Translations under genes and position numbers: made by a program
Notes under the pieces: model-generated
Database searches by the model: none
What the model saw: only the letters and a program-made list of their open reading frames with translations
Told to the model about the DNA's origin: nothing
Source: Mechercharimyces sp. CAU 1602
Lineage (GTDB): Bacteria > Bacillota > Bacilli > Thermoactinomycetales > JANTPT01
NCBI RefSeq assembly: GCF_024753565.1
Contig: NZ_JANTPT010000003.1
Coordinates: 171,521 to 235,520, forward strand
Direction of reading: 5' to 3'
DNA: 64,000 nt
Part shown: one piece after another, positions 47,816 to 56,578 of the stretch
Layout: every line of letters starts with the position of its first letter
How positions within the stretch are numbered: position 1 is the first letter of the stretch

Positions 47816-48568
47816 TTGAACATGCGCAAGTTGAAGATGACAGTTGCATATGATGGAACCGATTTTATCGGCTTTCAGCGGCAGTCGAAGGGGAGAACGA
47901 TTCAAGGGACACTAGAACGTGCCTTATCCCGAGTGACAGGTGAAAAGATTCATGTGTTGGGTGCAGGGCGGACCGATCGGGGTGTGCATGCGCGCGGACA
48001 AGTGGTTCACTTCGCGACAACGAGTACAATCCCAGCAGAGCGCTGGCGTTTTATCATTAACAACTGCTTACCACCTGATCTCGCGATATTAGAAGTGGAA
48101 GAAGTGGCAGACGATTTTCATGCCATGGTGAGCAAGTGGAAAACTTATCGCTATGAAATTGATACCGCACCGGTGCGGGATGTGTTTCAAGGAAGATTTC
48201 GCACTCACTTGCCACGGCGGACGTTAGAAATTGAGAAGATGCAACTTGCTGCTCACTTTCTTATGGGTACTCATGATTTCACCACCTTCTCGTCAGCAAA
48301 GGCGGATGTGGAAAATCGAGTGCGTACGATCTATGACTGTAAAGTAGAACAAGATGGATTGATTACGGCGATCGAGATTACAGGTAGTGGCTTTTTATAT
48401 AACATGGTTCGCATTATTGCTAGTGTATTGGTTGACGTAGGGTTGGGAAAACGGGTGCCTGAAGCGATCCCAGTTCTGTTGGAAGCCAAAGATCGGCAAC
48501 AAGTAGGGATTACATTGGCGCCTGAGGGGTTAACGATGTTGCGAGTAGGATATACAGCATGGGAATAG
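47816..48568 (+). CDS. truA: tRNA pseudouridine synthase A
   Basis: TruA makes pseudouridine at positions 38-40 of tRNA anticodon arms. The 250-residue protein has VAYDGTDFIGFQRQ and the catalytic aspartate motif GAGRTDRGVHA. TTG 47816 is 6 bases from GGGGAG; ATG 47822 is the alternative start. In most Bacillales the ecfA1-ecfA2-ecfT transporter genes come between rplQ and truA; here they are absent and truA is not followed directly by rplM. Confidence 0.95.
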   Translation: MNMRKLKMTVAYDGTDFIGFQRQSKGRTIQGTLERALSRVTGEKIHVLGAGRTDRGVHARGQVVHFATTSTIPAERWRFIINNCLPPDLAILEVEEVADDFHAMVSKWKTYRYEIDTAPVRDVFQGRFRTHLPRRTLEIEKMQLAAHFLMGTHDFTTFSSAKADVENRVRTIYDCKVEQDGLITAIEITGSGFLYNMVRIIASVLVDVGLGKRVPEAIPVLLEAKDRQQVGITLAPEGLTMLRVGYTAWE

Positions 48569-48582
48569 AGTAACGGATGATA

Positions 48583-48610
48583 AGCTCACCTTCAGCGTGA
48601 GCTGTTTTTA
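48583..48610 (+). terminator. Terminator of truA
   Basis: AGCTCAC (48583-48589) pairs with GTGAGCT (48597-48603), followed by GTTTTTA. Confidence 0.75.
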
Positions 48611-48618
48611 TAAAGAAA

Positions 48619-48649
48619 AGCTCAACCAGCAAATAGGATTGGTCGAGCT
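48619..48649 (-). terminator. Terminator of the DUF1254 gene
   Basis: A ten-pair stem with one mismatch (48619-48628 with 48640-48649). On the minus strand it is followed by TTTCTTTATAAA. Confidence 0.65.
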
Positions 48650-48674
48650 GAGGATCATGTATTTGAAGTGGGGG

Positions 48675-50102
48675 TTATATCTGGCGGTCTCCTCCAAGCT
48701 GAGCGATCAATTCTACCCCAGGGGTACGTGGGTTTTGGATATAAGATGGGGTGGCATTAAAGGTACGTAAGACAAGGTTGAAGACTTGACCTTGTGGTGA
48801 GGGGAGCCAATTGGAACGTTGCTGTGGAGGAACATAGGGAGAGATGATAATATCGAGCGAGCCATCAGCGTTATACTGTAAGGTTTCTGTATTGCTACCA
48901 ATTGAATAGCGCTCAATCGGGTTGGGTACGAACTTGCCATCGCTAGTATACATGTCGATTGTCCAGAAGTTGATGAAGGATTGGGGAATTTGTTCGGGTG
49001 AAAAATGAAGTTGATAGTGATTGCTCCCATATAACAAGCTACGCTGATTACTGTCGATGAAGAGAACTTGGTAAAACTCTTCTTGAGGGATATTGGCGAG
49101 AGCAACATTTTTAGCGATGGAAGCTCGTAGTAGGTATTGGTCTCCATAATGACCGAGTGGGAATATAGTGATCCATGGACGACTGGTTAGGCGTGTATAG
49201 TAAGCGGTTCCAGCTGACACGATGCTTTGGGCATTATCGTTTATCACAGCTTTTTCCAACCCTCTTTTTGTCGCAAGAGTAAGCTCAGATTCCCTAAACC
49301 CGGTAGCGCAATTTATCCCTATCAGTTTATATTGTTCTACAACGGGAGTATCACGACGTGGGGGTGGATTTTCACGCATGAGCTCACTCATAAGGAAATA
49401 AAATCGGGGGGACGAAAAAATTGTAGAGGGAATGAGCGGTTTTGGTGGTGGCGGTGGTACTGCTTTTACTGGAGTGATGCGAATATTCTTTTCAAACTGT
49501 ATGGCAGTAAATAGGTCCTGCTTTCCTTCTACCTCTACTTTGATAACGACGAAGATTGAGTTGGTAGGTGCCATAATAATATTCATACCATTATGATAAG
49601 ATTGCTGATGCTGGTCGGGTCCGACAATGATAAACGTACCTGCAGTACTCGCGGTGGTGCGGTTGGATATATTGTAGGCAACATTATTATATGCATCAAA
49701 TAATTGTACGGAGTAATATCGTTTTCCACTAGGGTCTGCTGGTACGGTGAGGTAAACAGCAGTGAGTGATAAATCAAGATAACCGGTAGCATATAACGTG
49801 TCTGCATTGGGTCTAATATTTTCTCCAGAGGCGAAAGGGTTGTAGCTAGGTGAGACCAAACGGTCAGAATAAAACAAGGTGTTGATCGGACTTAAGTTGG
49901 CGATATGTAAGCGTTTTTTTTGCTCATGGAGGACGAGCGAATATCCATAAATATATGCTTGAATTCCTAAAGCATACGATAAAGTGAATTGGGCTGATTC
50001 AAAATCTTTAATGCCAAGTTGTGTAGGTAAGATATCGATGGGAGTAGTTTTTGTATGGGGAAAGGGAAGGTTACCTTTACATATGTCAGATCTTTCTAGC
50101 AT
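48675..50102 (-). CDS. DUF1254/DUF1214 domain protein
   Basis: A 475-residue protein. The N-terminal half matches DUF1254 (YALGIQAYIYGYSLVLHEQ, then NIRPNADTLYATGYLDLS and RYYSVQLFDAYNNV). The C-terminal half matches DUF1214 (FINFWTIDMYTSDGKFVPNP, then DGSLDIIISP). A proline run (VPPPPPKP) separates the halves. No signal peptide is evident. The family is widespread and of unknown biochemical role. GGAGGG precedes the ATG. It is divergent from a TetR gene, and the perfect palindrome between them (50265-50287) could control both. Confidence 0.85.
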   Translation of the reverse strand: MLERSDICKGNLPFPHTKTTPIDILPTQLGIKDFESAQFTLSYALGIQAYIYGYSLVLHEQKKRLHIANLSPINTLFYSDRLVSPSYNPFASGENIRPNADTLYATGYLDLSLTAVYLTVPADPSGKRYYSVQLFDAYNNVAYNISNRTTASTAGTFIIVGPDQHQQSYHNGMNIIMAPTNSIFVVIKVEVEGKQDLFTAIQFEKNIRITPVKAVPPPPPKPLIPSTIFSSPRFYFLMSELMRENPPPRRDTPVVEQYKLIGINCATGFRESELTLATKRGLEKAVINDNAQSIVSAGTAYYTRLTSRPWITIFPLGHYGDQYLLRASIAKNVALANIPQEEFYQVLFIDSNQRSLLYGSNHYQLHFSPEQIPQSFINFWTIDMYTSDGKFVPNPIERYSIGSNTETLQYNADGSLDIIISPYVPPQQRSNWLPSPQGQVFNLVLRTFNATPSYIQNPRTPGVELIAQLGGDRQI

Positions 50103-50262
50103 GGTGTTATCCCTCCTCAGATTGCAGTTGTACAGCTATGTGGTTGTTATTACAGTATAGTCTAGTAAAGGGGAGATCATGCGATCTTGGAAAGGGGGTA
50201 GTAGGTAAAAAGTTAACATGATGATTCTTCACTTAATCTCTGTAGAGAACTGGTGAGGGCCC

Positions 50263-50291
50263 TTTACAAACCGACCGTCGGTTTGTATAAT
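50263..50291 (+). promoter_or_regulatory. TetR promoter with 23-bp perfect palindromic operator
   Basis: TTTACA (50263-50268), 17 bases, then a perfect TATAAT (50286-50291). A 23-bp perfect palindrome (arms TACAAACCGAC and GTCGGTTTGTA about a central C, 50265-50287) fills the whole spacer. A bound dimer would block RNA polymerase, so autorepression by the TetR protein encoded 39 bases later is very likely. Confidence 0.85.
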
Positions 50292-50325
50292 TGATCCAAC
50301 GAGAAAAATGAGTGAGGACGATACT

Positions 50326-50937
50326 ATGGAAAAATCACCAAAGGATACACGCCAGCAATTACTGCAAGCCACTAAGGAACTCGTAAGCCAGAAGGGGTGT
50401 GCGAAGATGACTCTACGTGATTTGATGGAAGTAACCGGACTATCAAAGGGAGCGATCTACCACTATGTAAGTAGTAAAGACGAGTTACTAGCACTTGTTT
50501 TGAGGGAAGCAGTCGTAGAAGTAGACACTCGTTTCCAACTCGAAATAAGCAAGGACAACGCTGGATTTTCTGCCCCATTCGCACAAATTATGAAAAACGC
50601 CGGAGCTTTAGAAGACCTGAGCGATGTTAGAAATCAGATTTTTATTTATTTGCTCAGCAAGCAAACACAGCCCATCGTAGCTGAGGTAATGCGTCTGTAC
50701 CACGAACAAAGTGTGAAGATGGCACAATCATGGATCGAGGCGGGGCAACATCATGGAGTAATTGCGCCATCAATCGATGCGGAGAAAGCAGCAGAACTAT
50801 TCAACTTAATTACATACGGTTTACGTTTGCGTAGTTTTATTCCAGAAGTGAAGACGTCATTTACCGTCGATGATTTTATCATCTTCATCTCACAATACCT
50901 ACGGTCTGATGACACCCAAGGGAGTGAATTAGAATAA
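50326..50937 (+). CDS. TetR-family transcriptional regulator
   Basis: A 203-residue repressor. The helix-turn-helix is CAKMTLRDLMEVTGLSKGAI followed by YHYVSSKDELLALVL; the C-terminal helical domain has GVIAPSIDAEKAAELFNLITYG, common in TetR_C-type regulators of efflux or membrane functions. ATG 50326 is chosen because GAGGA lies 9 bases upstream; ATG 50308 would leave only about 10 bases of leader with no ribosome binding site. The next gene begins within its stop codon. It probably controls itself and the two membrane proteins that follow. Confidence 0.9.
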   Translation: MEKSPKDTRQQLLQATKELVSQKGCAKMTLRDLMEVTGLSKGAIYHYVSSKDELLALVLREAVVEVDTRFQLEISKDNAGFSAPFAQIMKNAGALEDLSDVRNQIFIYLLSKQTQPIVAEVMRLYHEQSVKMAQSWIEAGQHHGVIAPSIDAEKAAELFNLITYGLRLRSFIPEVKTSFTVDDFIIFISQYLRSDDTQGSELE

Positions 50938-51392
50938 CGATCTGGCTCTTTCTACACATATTAGGTGTCACCCTCTTTGTCGGCAACATCATAACAGCCG
51001 CCTTCTGGAAAATAAGTGCTGACCGTAAACGTGATCCCAAGCTGATCCATCATACTGTCCGTATGGTGACACTTGCTGACTGGATTTTTACTCTACCTGG
51101 CGTTGCTCTCATCATCATCTCTGGCTTCAAGATGGCGACTGATGCGGAAATTCCGCTATTCTCATGGGGGTGGTTCTCGCTCTCGCTCCTGCTGTTTGCG
51201 CTCACTTCCCTACTGTGGGGAGTCCTGCTTCTCCCTTTACAGTACCGTCTCATTCGCCTTAGCGCACAGCTTTCCATCCCTGCGGACTGGAAACGGTACC
51301 AGCAAGCTTCACGCAAATGGGCGATTGCTGGTGTCATCTGTACGTTACTTCCGCTCATCATTTTATATCTTATGATAAGTAAGACATTTTAA
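50934..51392 (+). CDS. DUF2269-type membrane protein with a non-standard start codon
   Basis: A protein of about 152 residues with four membrane helices and the DUF2269 pattern (IWLFLHILGVTLFVGN, ADWIFTLPGVALIIISG). Family homology begins at IWLFLHI, yet between the frame's stop at 50925-50927 and this point there is no ATG, GTG or TTG. Candidate starts are ATT 50928, ATA 50934 and ATC 50940. ATA 50934 overlaps the TetR TAA as ATAA; one G-to-A change would derive this from the common ATGA overlap. AAGGGAG (50918-50924) is correctly spaced for 50934. A conventional start exists only at ATG 51063, which would remove the first helix and a half. The function is unknown. Confidence 0.65.
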   Translation: MTIWLFLHILGVTLFVGNIITAAFWKISADRKRDPKLIHHTVRMVTLADWIFTLPGVALIIISGFKMATDAEIPLFSWGWFSLSLLLFALTSLLWGVLLLPLQYRLIRLSAQLSIPADWKRYQQASRKWAIAGVICTLLPLIILYLMISKTF

Positions 51393-51407
51393 GGGGGACG
51401 TTCCTTG

Positions 51408-51842
51408 ATGGCACCACTAATCGTACTTCTTTTATCCTTTATACTCCTTTATTTATTGGGTCTACTACTCGATTTACCTAGTAGCGATTGGCAAGTCGCA
51501 TTACAATGGGCACTGGCGCTCATGTTCCTCCTTACCGCTAGCGCTCACTGGGGAAAACGCCGAGCCGATCTCGTGCGCATGGTTCCATCCGTCCTGCTCT
51601 ATCCAGGGTTAATCGTTACTGTAACTGGAATATTAGAGATACTAGGAGCGATAGCACTTCTCTTGCCTATCAGCACAATCTACATCGCTCCCTCTCTAAT
51701 GTTATTACTCATCCTCATGTTTCCAGCGAATATAAAAGCGACACGGGATCAGCTAACTATCGGGGGGAGAGCGGTTCCGTCCCTTTTGTCTCGCATCTTG
51801 ATTCAACTCATTTTTATTGTTTCTCTCTATCTCACCATGTAA
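51408..51842 (+). CDS. DoxX-like membrane protein
   Basis: A 144-residue protein with four membrane helices, resembling the DoxX/DoxD-like family (ASAHWGKRRADLVRMVP, YPGLIVTVTGILEILGAIAL). Such proteins are linked to redox or thiol stress in some bacteria. It is third in the TetR-DUF2269-DoxX unit. AAGGGGG precedes ATG 51408; TTG 51405 is also in frame. Confidence 0.75.
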   Translation: MAPLIVLLLSFILLYLLGLLLDLPSSDWQVALQWALALMFLLTASAHWGKRRADLVRMVPSVLLYPGLIVTVTGILEILGAIALLLPISTIYIAPSLMLLLILMFPANIKATRDQLTIGGRAVPSLLSRILIQLIFIVSLYLTM

Positions 51843-51915
51843 ACGATTTTACCGATTTCGCGGGAACGAAGGTGCTACTAATGATGTGCGGTGAGATACC
51901 TATGTATCCTTATCT

Positions 51916-52467
51916 CTATATGGAGTCTGGATCCCACTCTTCCCTTGTGAGTGCATAGATCTCATGATCCTGCCAGCTTCCATTAATATGGAGATAGCGC
52001 TTTGACAAACCTTCGTGACGAAATCCTACTTTTTCTATCACGCGTAGGGAGGCAATATTATGTGGCATAATGGCAGCTTGCACGCGATGTAGATGTAGTT
52101 TTTGAAAAGCAAATTGTACGGTGGAACGGACAGCAGTTGTCATGTATCCGTTGCCTTGTGCCTCGTGATCAATATAGTAACCGATCGTACAGTTTTGCCA
52201 TGCGCCTCGCACCACATTACTCAGATTGATGCGACCGATCAGTGTTCCAGGATGGGAGAGAAAGATACCAAAGCTATACCCTTGATCGGATTGCGTTCGT
52301 AGCATACCCTGTCGCAGTTCCTGCTCAATTCCAATTAACGTAAAAGACTCAGGGCGAATGGGCTCATAGGGAGCAAAGAAGACTTGATTCCGCAGTCTTA
52401 GATCGTATAGAGCAGGAGCATCACTTAATTTTAGTGGTCGCAGTATGAGAGGATGAGAGCTGATCAT
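51916..52467 (-). CDS. GNAT acetyltransferase, RimJ/YdaF-like
   Basis: A 183-residue GNAT enzyme that transfers acetyl from acetyl-CoA to an amine, possibly the N-terminus of a ribosomal protein as for RimJ/RimL. It begins LILRPLKLSDAPALYDLR. The CoA-binding region is IGYYIDHEAQGNGYMTTAV (Gln-x-x-Gly-x-Met form of motif A) and motif B is RVQAAIMPHNIASLRVIEKVGF. AAAGGAG lies upstream of the ATG. It stands alone and the substrate is not known. Confidence 0.9.
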   Translation of the reverse strand: MISSHPLILRPLKLSDAPALYDLRLRNQVFFAPYEPIRPESFTLIGIEQELRQGMLRTQSDQGYSFGIFLSHPGTLIGRINLSNVVRGAWQNCTIGYYIDHEAQGNGYMTTAVRSTVQFAFQKLHLHRVQAAIMPHNIASLRVIEKVGFRHEGLSKRYLHINGSWQDHEIYALTREEWDPDSI

Positions 52468-52642
52468 AAAAAGGCTCCTTTATGTTTTCTCTGTCTAGCA
52501 TACCATGGAAGTGTTAGGAAATTGAATGACCTCCCCTTATTTAGCTTCATTTTAGGGACGCAACCTTTTTGTGCCTACGAACAAATGTGTTGACAATATA
52601 AGTAGCTTATGAAACTATTAACATAAATTACAGGAGGCTACT

Positions 52643-53743
52643 ATGATTACACTAATTCGGTATGAGTTAATCAAAATATTTAGAAGGAAGAGTGTTTTCA
52701 TATCAATTCTCTTATTACTAGGAATCAATTTCTTTTTCATTTACCCAATTGCAGAAGATAATTCAAATAAAAGCCTGTACCAGAAATGGGAAGGGCCTGT
52801 ATCACATTCAACTATCACATCAGCAGAAAAGATTGTTTCAGAAGCTGAAAGTAATATGAGTGTGGATCAAAAACAAGTGGATATGGCTGAAGAACTATTG
52901 TTAATTAGAACTTTAGAGAAATGGAAGGAATCTGATGTACATAGTAAAGAGACTAGGATAGGCAAGCTCGAAGAGAAGGGTGAAGGTGATAGCTTTGTTT
53001 TAAGAAAGCTGATGTTGGAGAAAAAATTGCGAGAGAAACTTAGCTACACAGAATTTTACTATAAAAAGCCGGCTGAGAAGATGGTTGATTATGTAGGTAG
53101 GTATGGATATGGCTTTGTAAGCATTATGATTTTGATTGGAATATCCACTATTTACACGAAAGAATATAGAACGAATGTAGATCGGTACATGTTCAGCTCG
53201 AAGTTTGGAAGAAGTAAGGTTGTAAACGCAAAAATTTTAACGGCAATTTTATTTGTACTAATTATTCAGGCTATATCTGTTATTTTTAATTTTACGTTTT
53301 GGCTTGTTTTAGATGGTAACTATGGTTGGAATGCCAACATTCAAACTTATGATTACTACATGAGATCGCCATATCCATTTGATTTTCTTGGGTATTATCT
53401 AATTAAAATAACAGTGCAAACAGTAGCTGGCATAGCGTTTGCATTGTTGATGGTATGGATATCTTTATGGGCCAGAAAATCATATATCGCTATGGCTATT
53501 GGCGGATTCGTTATTGCTATTCCGATTATGATCGAAATGAACTTAGGTCGGTCAGATCTTTTGTTCTTTACTCACTCACAATTAATGATGGTAGCTCCTC
53601 TGTTTAGATATTTCTCTGTTATTAATTTATTCGGGTATCCTATCTTATATCCAGTCCTTGCAACTTTCATGTTGTTAATATATATATCTGTAACGCTACT
53701 ATTTATTTATTTAGGAGTAAGGCGTAAGCAGATTCTAAAATAA
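52643..53743 (+). CDS. ABC-2 type permease, first of a permease pair
   Basis: A 366-residue membrane protein. It starts ITLIRYELIKIFRRKSVFIS, then one helix, a long charged extracellular loop (about 40-135), then five helices beginning near MVDYVGRYGYGFVSIMILIG. The KEYRTNVDRYMFSSKFGRSK loop is shared with the second permease. A TTGACA at 52590 lies upstream, though its -10 match is poor. ACAGGAGG precedes the ATG. It probably forms a heterodimeric channel with the permease at 54656, powered by the ATPase between them. The substrate is unknown. Confidence 0.85.
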   Translation: MITLIRYELIKIFRRKSVFISILLLLGINFFFIYPIAEDNSNKSLYQKWEGPVSHSTITSAEKIVSEAESNMSVDQKQVDMAEELLLIRTLEKWKESDVHSKETRIGKLEEKGEGDSFVLRKLMLEKKLREKLSYTEFYYKKPAEKMVDYVGRYGYGFVSIMILIGISTIYTKEYRTNVDRYMFSSKFGRSKVVNAKILTAILFVLIIQAISVIFNFTFWLVLDGNYGWNANIQTYDYYMRSPYPFDFLGYYLIKITVQTVAGIAFALLMVWISLWARKSYIAMAIGGFVIAIPIMIEMNLGRSDLLFFTHSQLMMVAPLFRYFSVINLFGYPILYPVLATFMLLIYISVTLLFIYLGVRRKQILK

Positions 53744-53763
53744 CATATTAGGAGGAAAGCTAG

Positions 53764-54621
53764 ATGGAGTTAAATATTGAAAATGTATCAATGAAGTACG
53801 GTAAACATGTGGCCCTGCGTAGCATAGATTTATCACTAGTTCCGGGTGTATATGGAATCTTAGGTCCTAATGGTTCAGGCAAGACTACAATGATGAATAT
53901 CCTCGCTACTTTGTTACGCCCTACCTCCGGTTACGTGAAGTGGAATGGTCAGGATATACTTAAGTTACAGGACGGTTATCGAAATGTTGTTGGATTTTTA
54001 CCACAACAAATTGGACTTTATCCAGAGTTTACTGCTAATGATTTTTTATTATATCTGGCTGCGATTAAAGGGATTACTGGGGTTCAGGCAAAAAGACGAG
54101 TGGAGGAGTTGTTAGAGTGGGTGGGTTTAACAGATGTAGGAAGTGTTAAATTAGGAGGTTTTTCAGGAGGGATGAAACAGAGAATAGGGATTGCACAAGC
54201 GCTCCTTAATGATCCTGATATTCTGATTGTAGACGAACCAACTGCGGGCCTTGATCCAAAAGAACGTATTCGCTTTCGAAATCTATTATCAAGTGTTTCC
54301 TCAAAGAAAATCGTTTTACTCTCAACCCACATTGTTTCTGACATCGAATATATAGCAAACGAGATAGTTGTTATGAAGAAGGGTGAAGTAATCAATAAGG
54401 GGAACCCGCAAGTTTTACTTAAGGAATTGGAGGGGAAGGTTTGGAGTGCGATAATTTGTGAAAAGGATTTGCAAGAGCATCAACAAAATTATCGCACGAT
54501 GAGTGTGGTGCAGAAAGAGAACGGGATAGAAGTTCGGTTTCTCTCAGATGACGAAGTAAAGTTTGCCGTTAAGAAAGAAGCTCCAAATCTTGAGGATTTA
54601 TATTTGTACTATTTCGATTGA
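53764..54621 (+). CDS. ABC transporter ATPase
   Basis: A 285-residue ATPase with Walker A GPNGSGKTT, signature FSGGMKQRIG, Walker B ILIVDEPTAGLDP and H-loop LSTHIV. It lies 20 bases after the first permease and 34 before the second, with AGGAGG upstream. The order permease-ATPase-permease suggests one ATPase dimer serving a permease heterodimer. Proteins of this class export peptides or give antibiotic self-protection in many Firmicutes; here no peptide precursor gene is visible. Confidence 0.9.
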   Translation: MELNIENVSMKYGKHVALRSIDLSLVPGVYGILGPNGSGKTTMMNILATLLRPTSGYVKWNGQDILKLQDGYRNVVGFLPQQIGLYPEFTANDFLLYLAAIKGITGVQAKRRVEELLEWVGLTDVGSVKLGGFSGGMKQRIGIAQALLNDPDILIVDEPTAGLDPKERIRFRNLLSSVSSKKIVLLSTHIVSDIEYIANEIVVMKKGEVINKGNPQVLLKELEGKVWSAIICEKDLQEHQQNYRTMSVVQKENGIEVRFLSDDEVKFAVKKEAPNLEDLYLYYFD

Positions 54622-54655
54622 TAAACCCAGATAAGTGGTTTTGGGAGGAGAGCAG

Positions 54656-55795
54656 ATGAAGGAGCTTATAAGGTATGAGCTGTTGAAAATCACTTCTAAA
54701 AAAAGCGTCAGATATACGATGGTCATTCTTTTCGTAATTCTCTCAGTACTAATGTATCGAGATGTACAAGGTTTGTCGGATGAGCAATTAGAAGGATGGG
54801 AAGGTAAAGTAGATTCAGAGGTTGTGAGTCAGGCAAAAAAGGAGGAGCAGCAACTTTTATTTAAATTACAGGATAGAGTTGCTTCAAAGCAAGATGAAGT
54901 TATGTTAGATACATATCGACAGATATATGAAACATATGAGTTTAAAAAAACGAGAGAATCTAAGTTAACGAGTCTGAATGAACAGATAAGCCAACATAAT
55001 AGGGAGGGAGAAGAGAATTTCACCATCCGAAACTTAATGTTGGAGCGAAGTTTGCTTAGTAAAGTATCCGCTAACACAATATATTTTGATGAGCCAGCTG
55101 AGCATATGGTTGATTATATGAGCACATATGGGTTTGCCCTGCTAGGAGTGATGATCTTAATGGGGTTGTCAACAATATTTACGCAGGAATATGAAACGGG
55201 TGTACACCGACTCTTATTAAGCTCTAAAGATGGTCGACAAAAAGTTGCACATGCTAAATTAATTTCATCCCTTATATACGTACTAGGCCTGTTGTTCAGC
55301 TCTATTAGTTTTGCCCTGCTATTTTATTATCTATTTCTCGGACATGAAGGGTGGAATGCAAGTCTTCAGTCTATACCAGGGTTTTGGGATTCGCCGTACC
55401 CTTTGGAACTATCAATCTATTTTTGGGTGAAGCTCCTTTATCACAGTGTGGCTAGTGTCGTTTTTTCATTAGTTGTCATTATGATCTCCAGTCTTTGTAG
55501 GAGTTCTGTTGTTTCCTTCTCACTAAGTGGATCTATTTTCTTATTTCCCCTTATTGCTACTAAATTTGCTCTGTTACAAACAGATAATAAATTTTTCACA
55601 AGCGTATTTGAGGTACTCACCTTTTCACCATCACAGATCATGAGGGTGGACCCCCTTTTTATTGAATATGCGGCTATAAATATAGGTGGATTCCCACTGT
55701 TGTACCCCATATTCGCTTTTTTCATCTTGCTGTTATCTGCTTCTGTACCAATATTTATCATAAATAAGAGGTCGAAATATCCCTCTTCGATTTAA
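54656..55795 (+). CDS. ABC-2 type permease, second of the pair
   Basis: A 379-residue paralog of the permease at 52643. It starts MKELIRYELLKITSKKSV; the same long charged loop follows, then PAEHMVDYMSTYGFALLGVMILMG and QEYETGVHRLLLSSKDGRQK. ATG 54656 has GGGAGGAG upstream, so a start seven codons earlier is unlikely. It ends the three-gene operon. Confidence 0.85.
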   Translation: MKELIRYELLKITSKKSVRYTMVILFVILSVLMYRDVQGLSDEQLEGWEGKVDSEVVSQAKKEEQQLLFKLQDRVASKQDEVMLDTYRQIYETYEFKKTRESKLTSLNEQISQHNREGEENFTIRNLMLERSLLSKVSANTIYFDEPAEHMVDYMSTYGFALLGVMILMGLSTIFTQEYETGVHRLLLSSKDGRQKVAHAKLISSLIYVLGLLFSSISFALLFYYLFLGHEGWNASLQSIPGFWDSPYPLELSIYFWVKLLYHSVASVVFSLVVIMISSLCRSSVVSFSLSGSIFLFPLIATKFALLQTDNKFFTSVFEVLTFSPSQIMRVDPLFIEYAAINIGGFPLLYPIFAFFILLLSASVPIFIINKRSKYPSSI

Positions 55796-55930
55796 TTGAG
55801 ATATCATGAAGGTAGGAAAGGTCATATATGCGAAAAAACATATTGGTATAGTAGCAATTACAGCTGTCTCCTCGTTCCAGGTATATTGGCAAAGTAGAGG
55901 ATGGAAGCACCAGATAGTAGCAGTTTAGAT

Positions 55931-55961
55931 GAGGGGAGTGGATATGGTCTCCACCCCCCTC
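55931..55961. terminator. Inverted repeat after the ABC operon
   Basis: GAGGGGAGTGGA pairs with TCCACCCCCCTC with one mismatch and a seven-base loop. There is no T run. It lies directly before the rplM promoter, so it may insulate the two units. Confidence 0.45.
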
Positions 55962-55965
55962 TCCC

Positions 55966-55994
55966 TTGACATCTGACCTTTAATGCGATATTAT
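55966..55994 (+). promoter_or_regulatory. Promoter of rplM-rpsI
   Basis: A perfect TTGACA (55966-55971), 17 bases, then TATTAT (55989-55994). Confidence 0.8.
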
Positions 55995-56000
55995 AATCGT

Positions 56001-56121
56001 TGGTAATTTCCACTGTTAGCCCCGGTGGAACTACATTCGGCGCGAACGTAAAATGATTCATATATATGGATCCATATCAAAAAAACGGATAGTTCCCGTT
56101 ATGACTTAAGGAGGGAAAATC
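56001..56121 (+). promoter_or_regulatory. Leader of rplM, possible L13-type leader
   Basis: The leader holds TTCCAC/GTGGAA, the perfect palindrome ATATGGATCCATAT (56064-56077) and AACGG/CCGTT just before the AAGGAGGG. An L13 leader RNA is known upstream of rplM in Firmicutes; I cannot confirm the match to it by eye. Confidence 0.5.
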
Positions 56122-56559
56122 ATGCGCACCACCTATATGGCAAAGCCTGAAGATGTGCAGAAGAAATGGTATGTTGTAGACGCTGAAGGTAAAACTTTAG
56201 GTCGTCTCGCTACCGAAGTAGCAACGTTGTTGCGTGGAAAACATAAACCACAATTTACTCCTCATATTGATACCGGAGATTACGTGATTGTTGTAAACGC
56301 AGCAAGCATTCAATTAACAGGAAAGAAATTAGATCAAAAGAAATATTATCGTCACTCTGGATTCCCAGGTGGTTTGAAAGAGAGAACTGCTGGTGAAATG
56401 CGTGAAGATCGCCCAGAGCGTATGATCGAATTGGCTGTTCGTGGTATGTTGCCAAAAACGAAACTTGGACGCGCTCAACTGAAAAAGTTGAAAGTGTATG
56501 CAGGCCCAGAGCACAAGCAACAAGCACAGCAACCAGAAAAATGGGAACTAAGAGGATAA
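56122..56559 (+). CDS. rplM: 50S ribosomal protein L13
   Basis: L13 is an early 50S assembly protein. It has 145 residues, starting [20 protein letters not shown], with the [20 protein letters not shown] motif. It has its own promoter, needed here because truA, normally just upstream, is 7.5 kb away. It is followed by rpsI after 19 bases. Confidence 0.98.
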   Translation: MRTTYMAKPEDVQKKWYVVDAEGKTLGRLATEVATLLRGKHKPQFTPHIDTGDYVIVVNAASIQLTGKKLDQKKYYRHSGFPGGLKERTAGEMREDRPERMIELAVRGMLPKTKLGRAQLKKLKVYAGPEHKQQAQQPEKWELRG

Positions 56560-56578
56560 CTTAAAGGAGGGAACCCAC

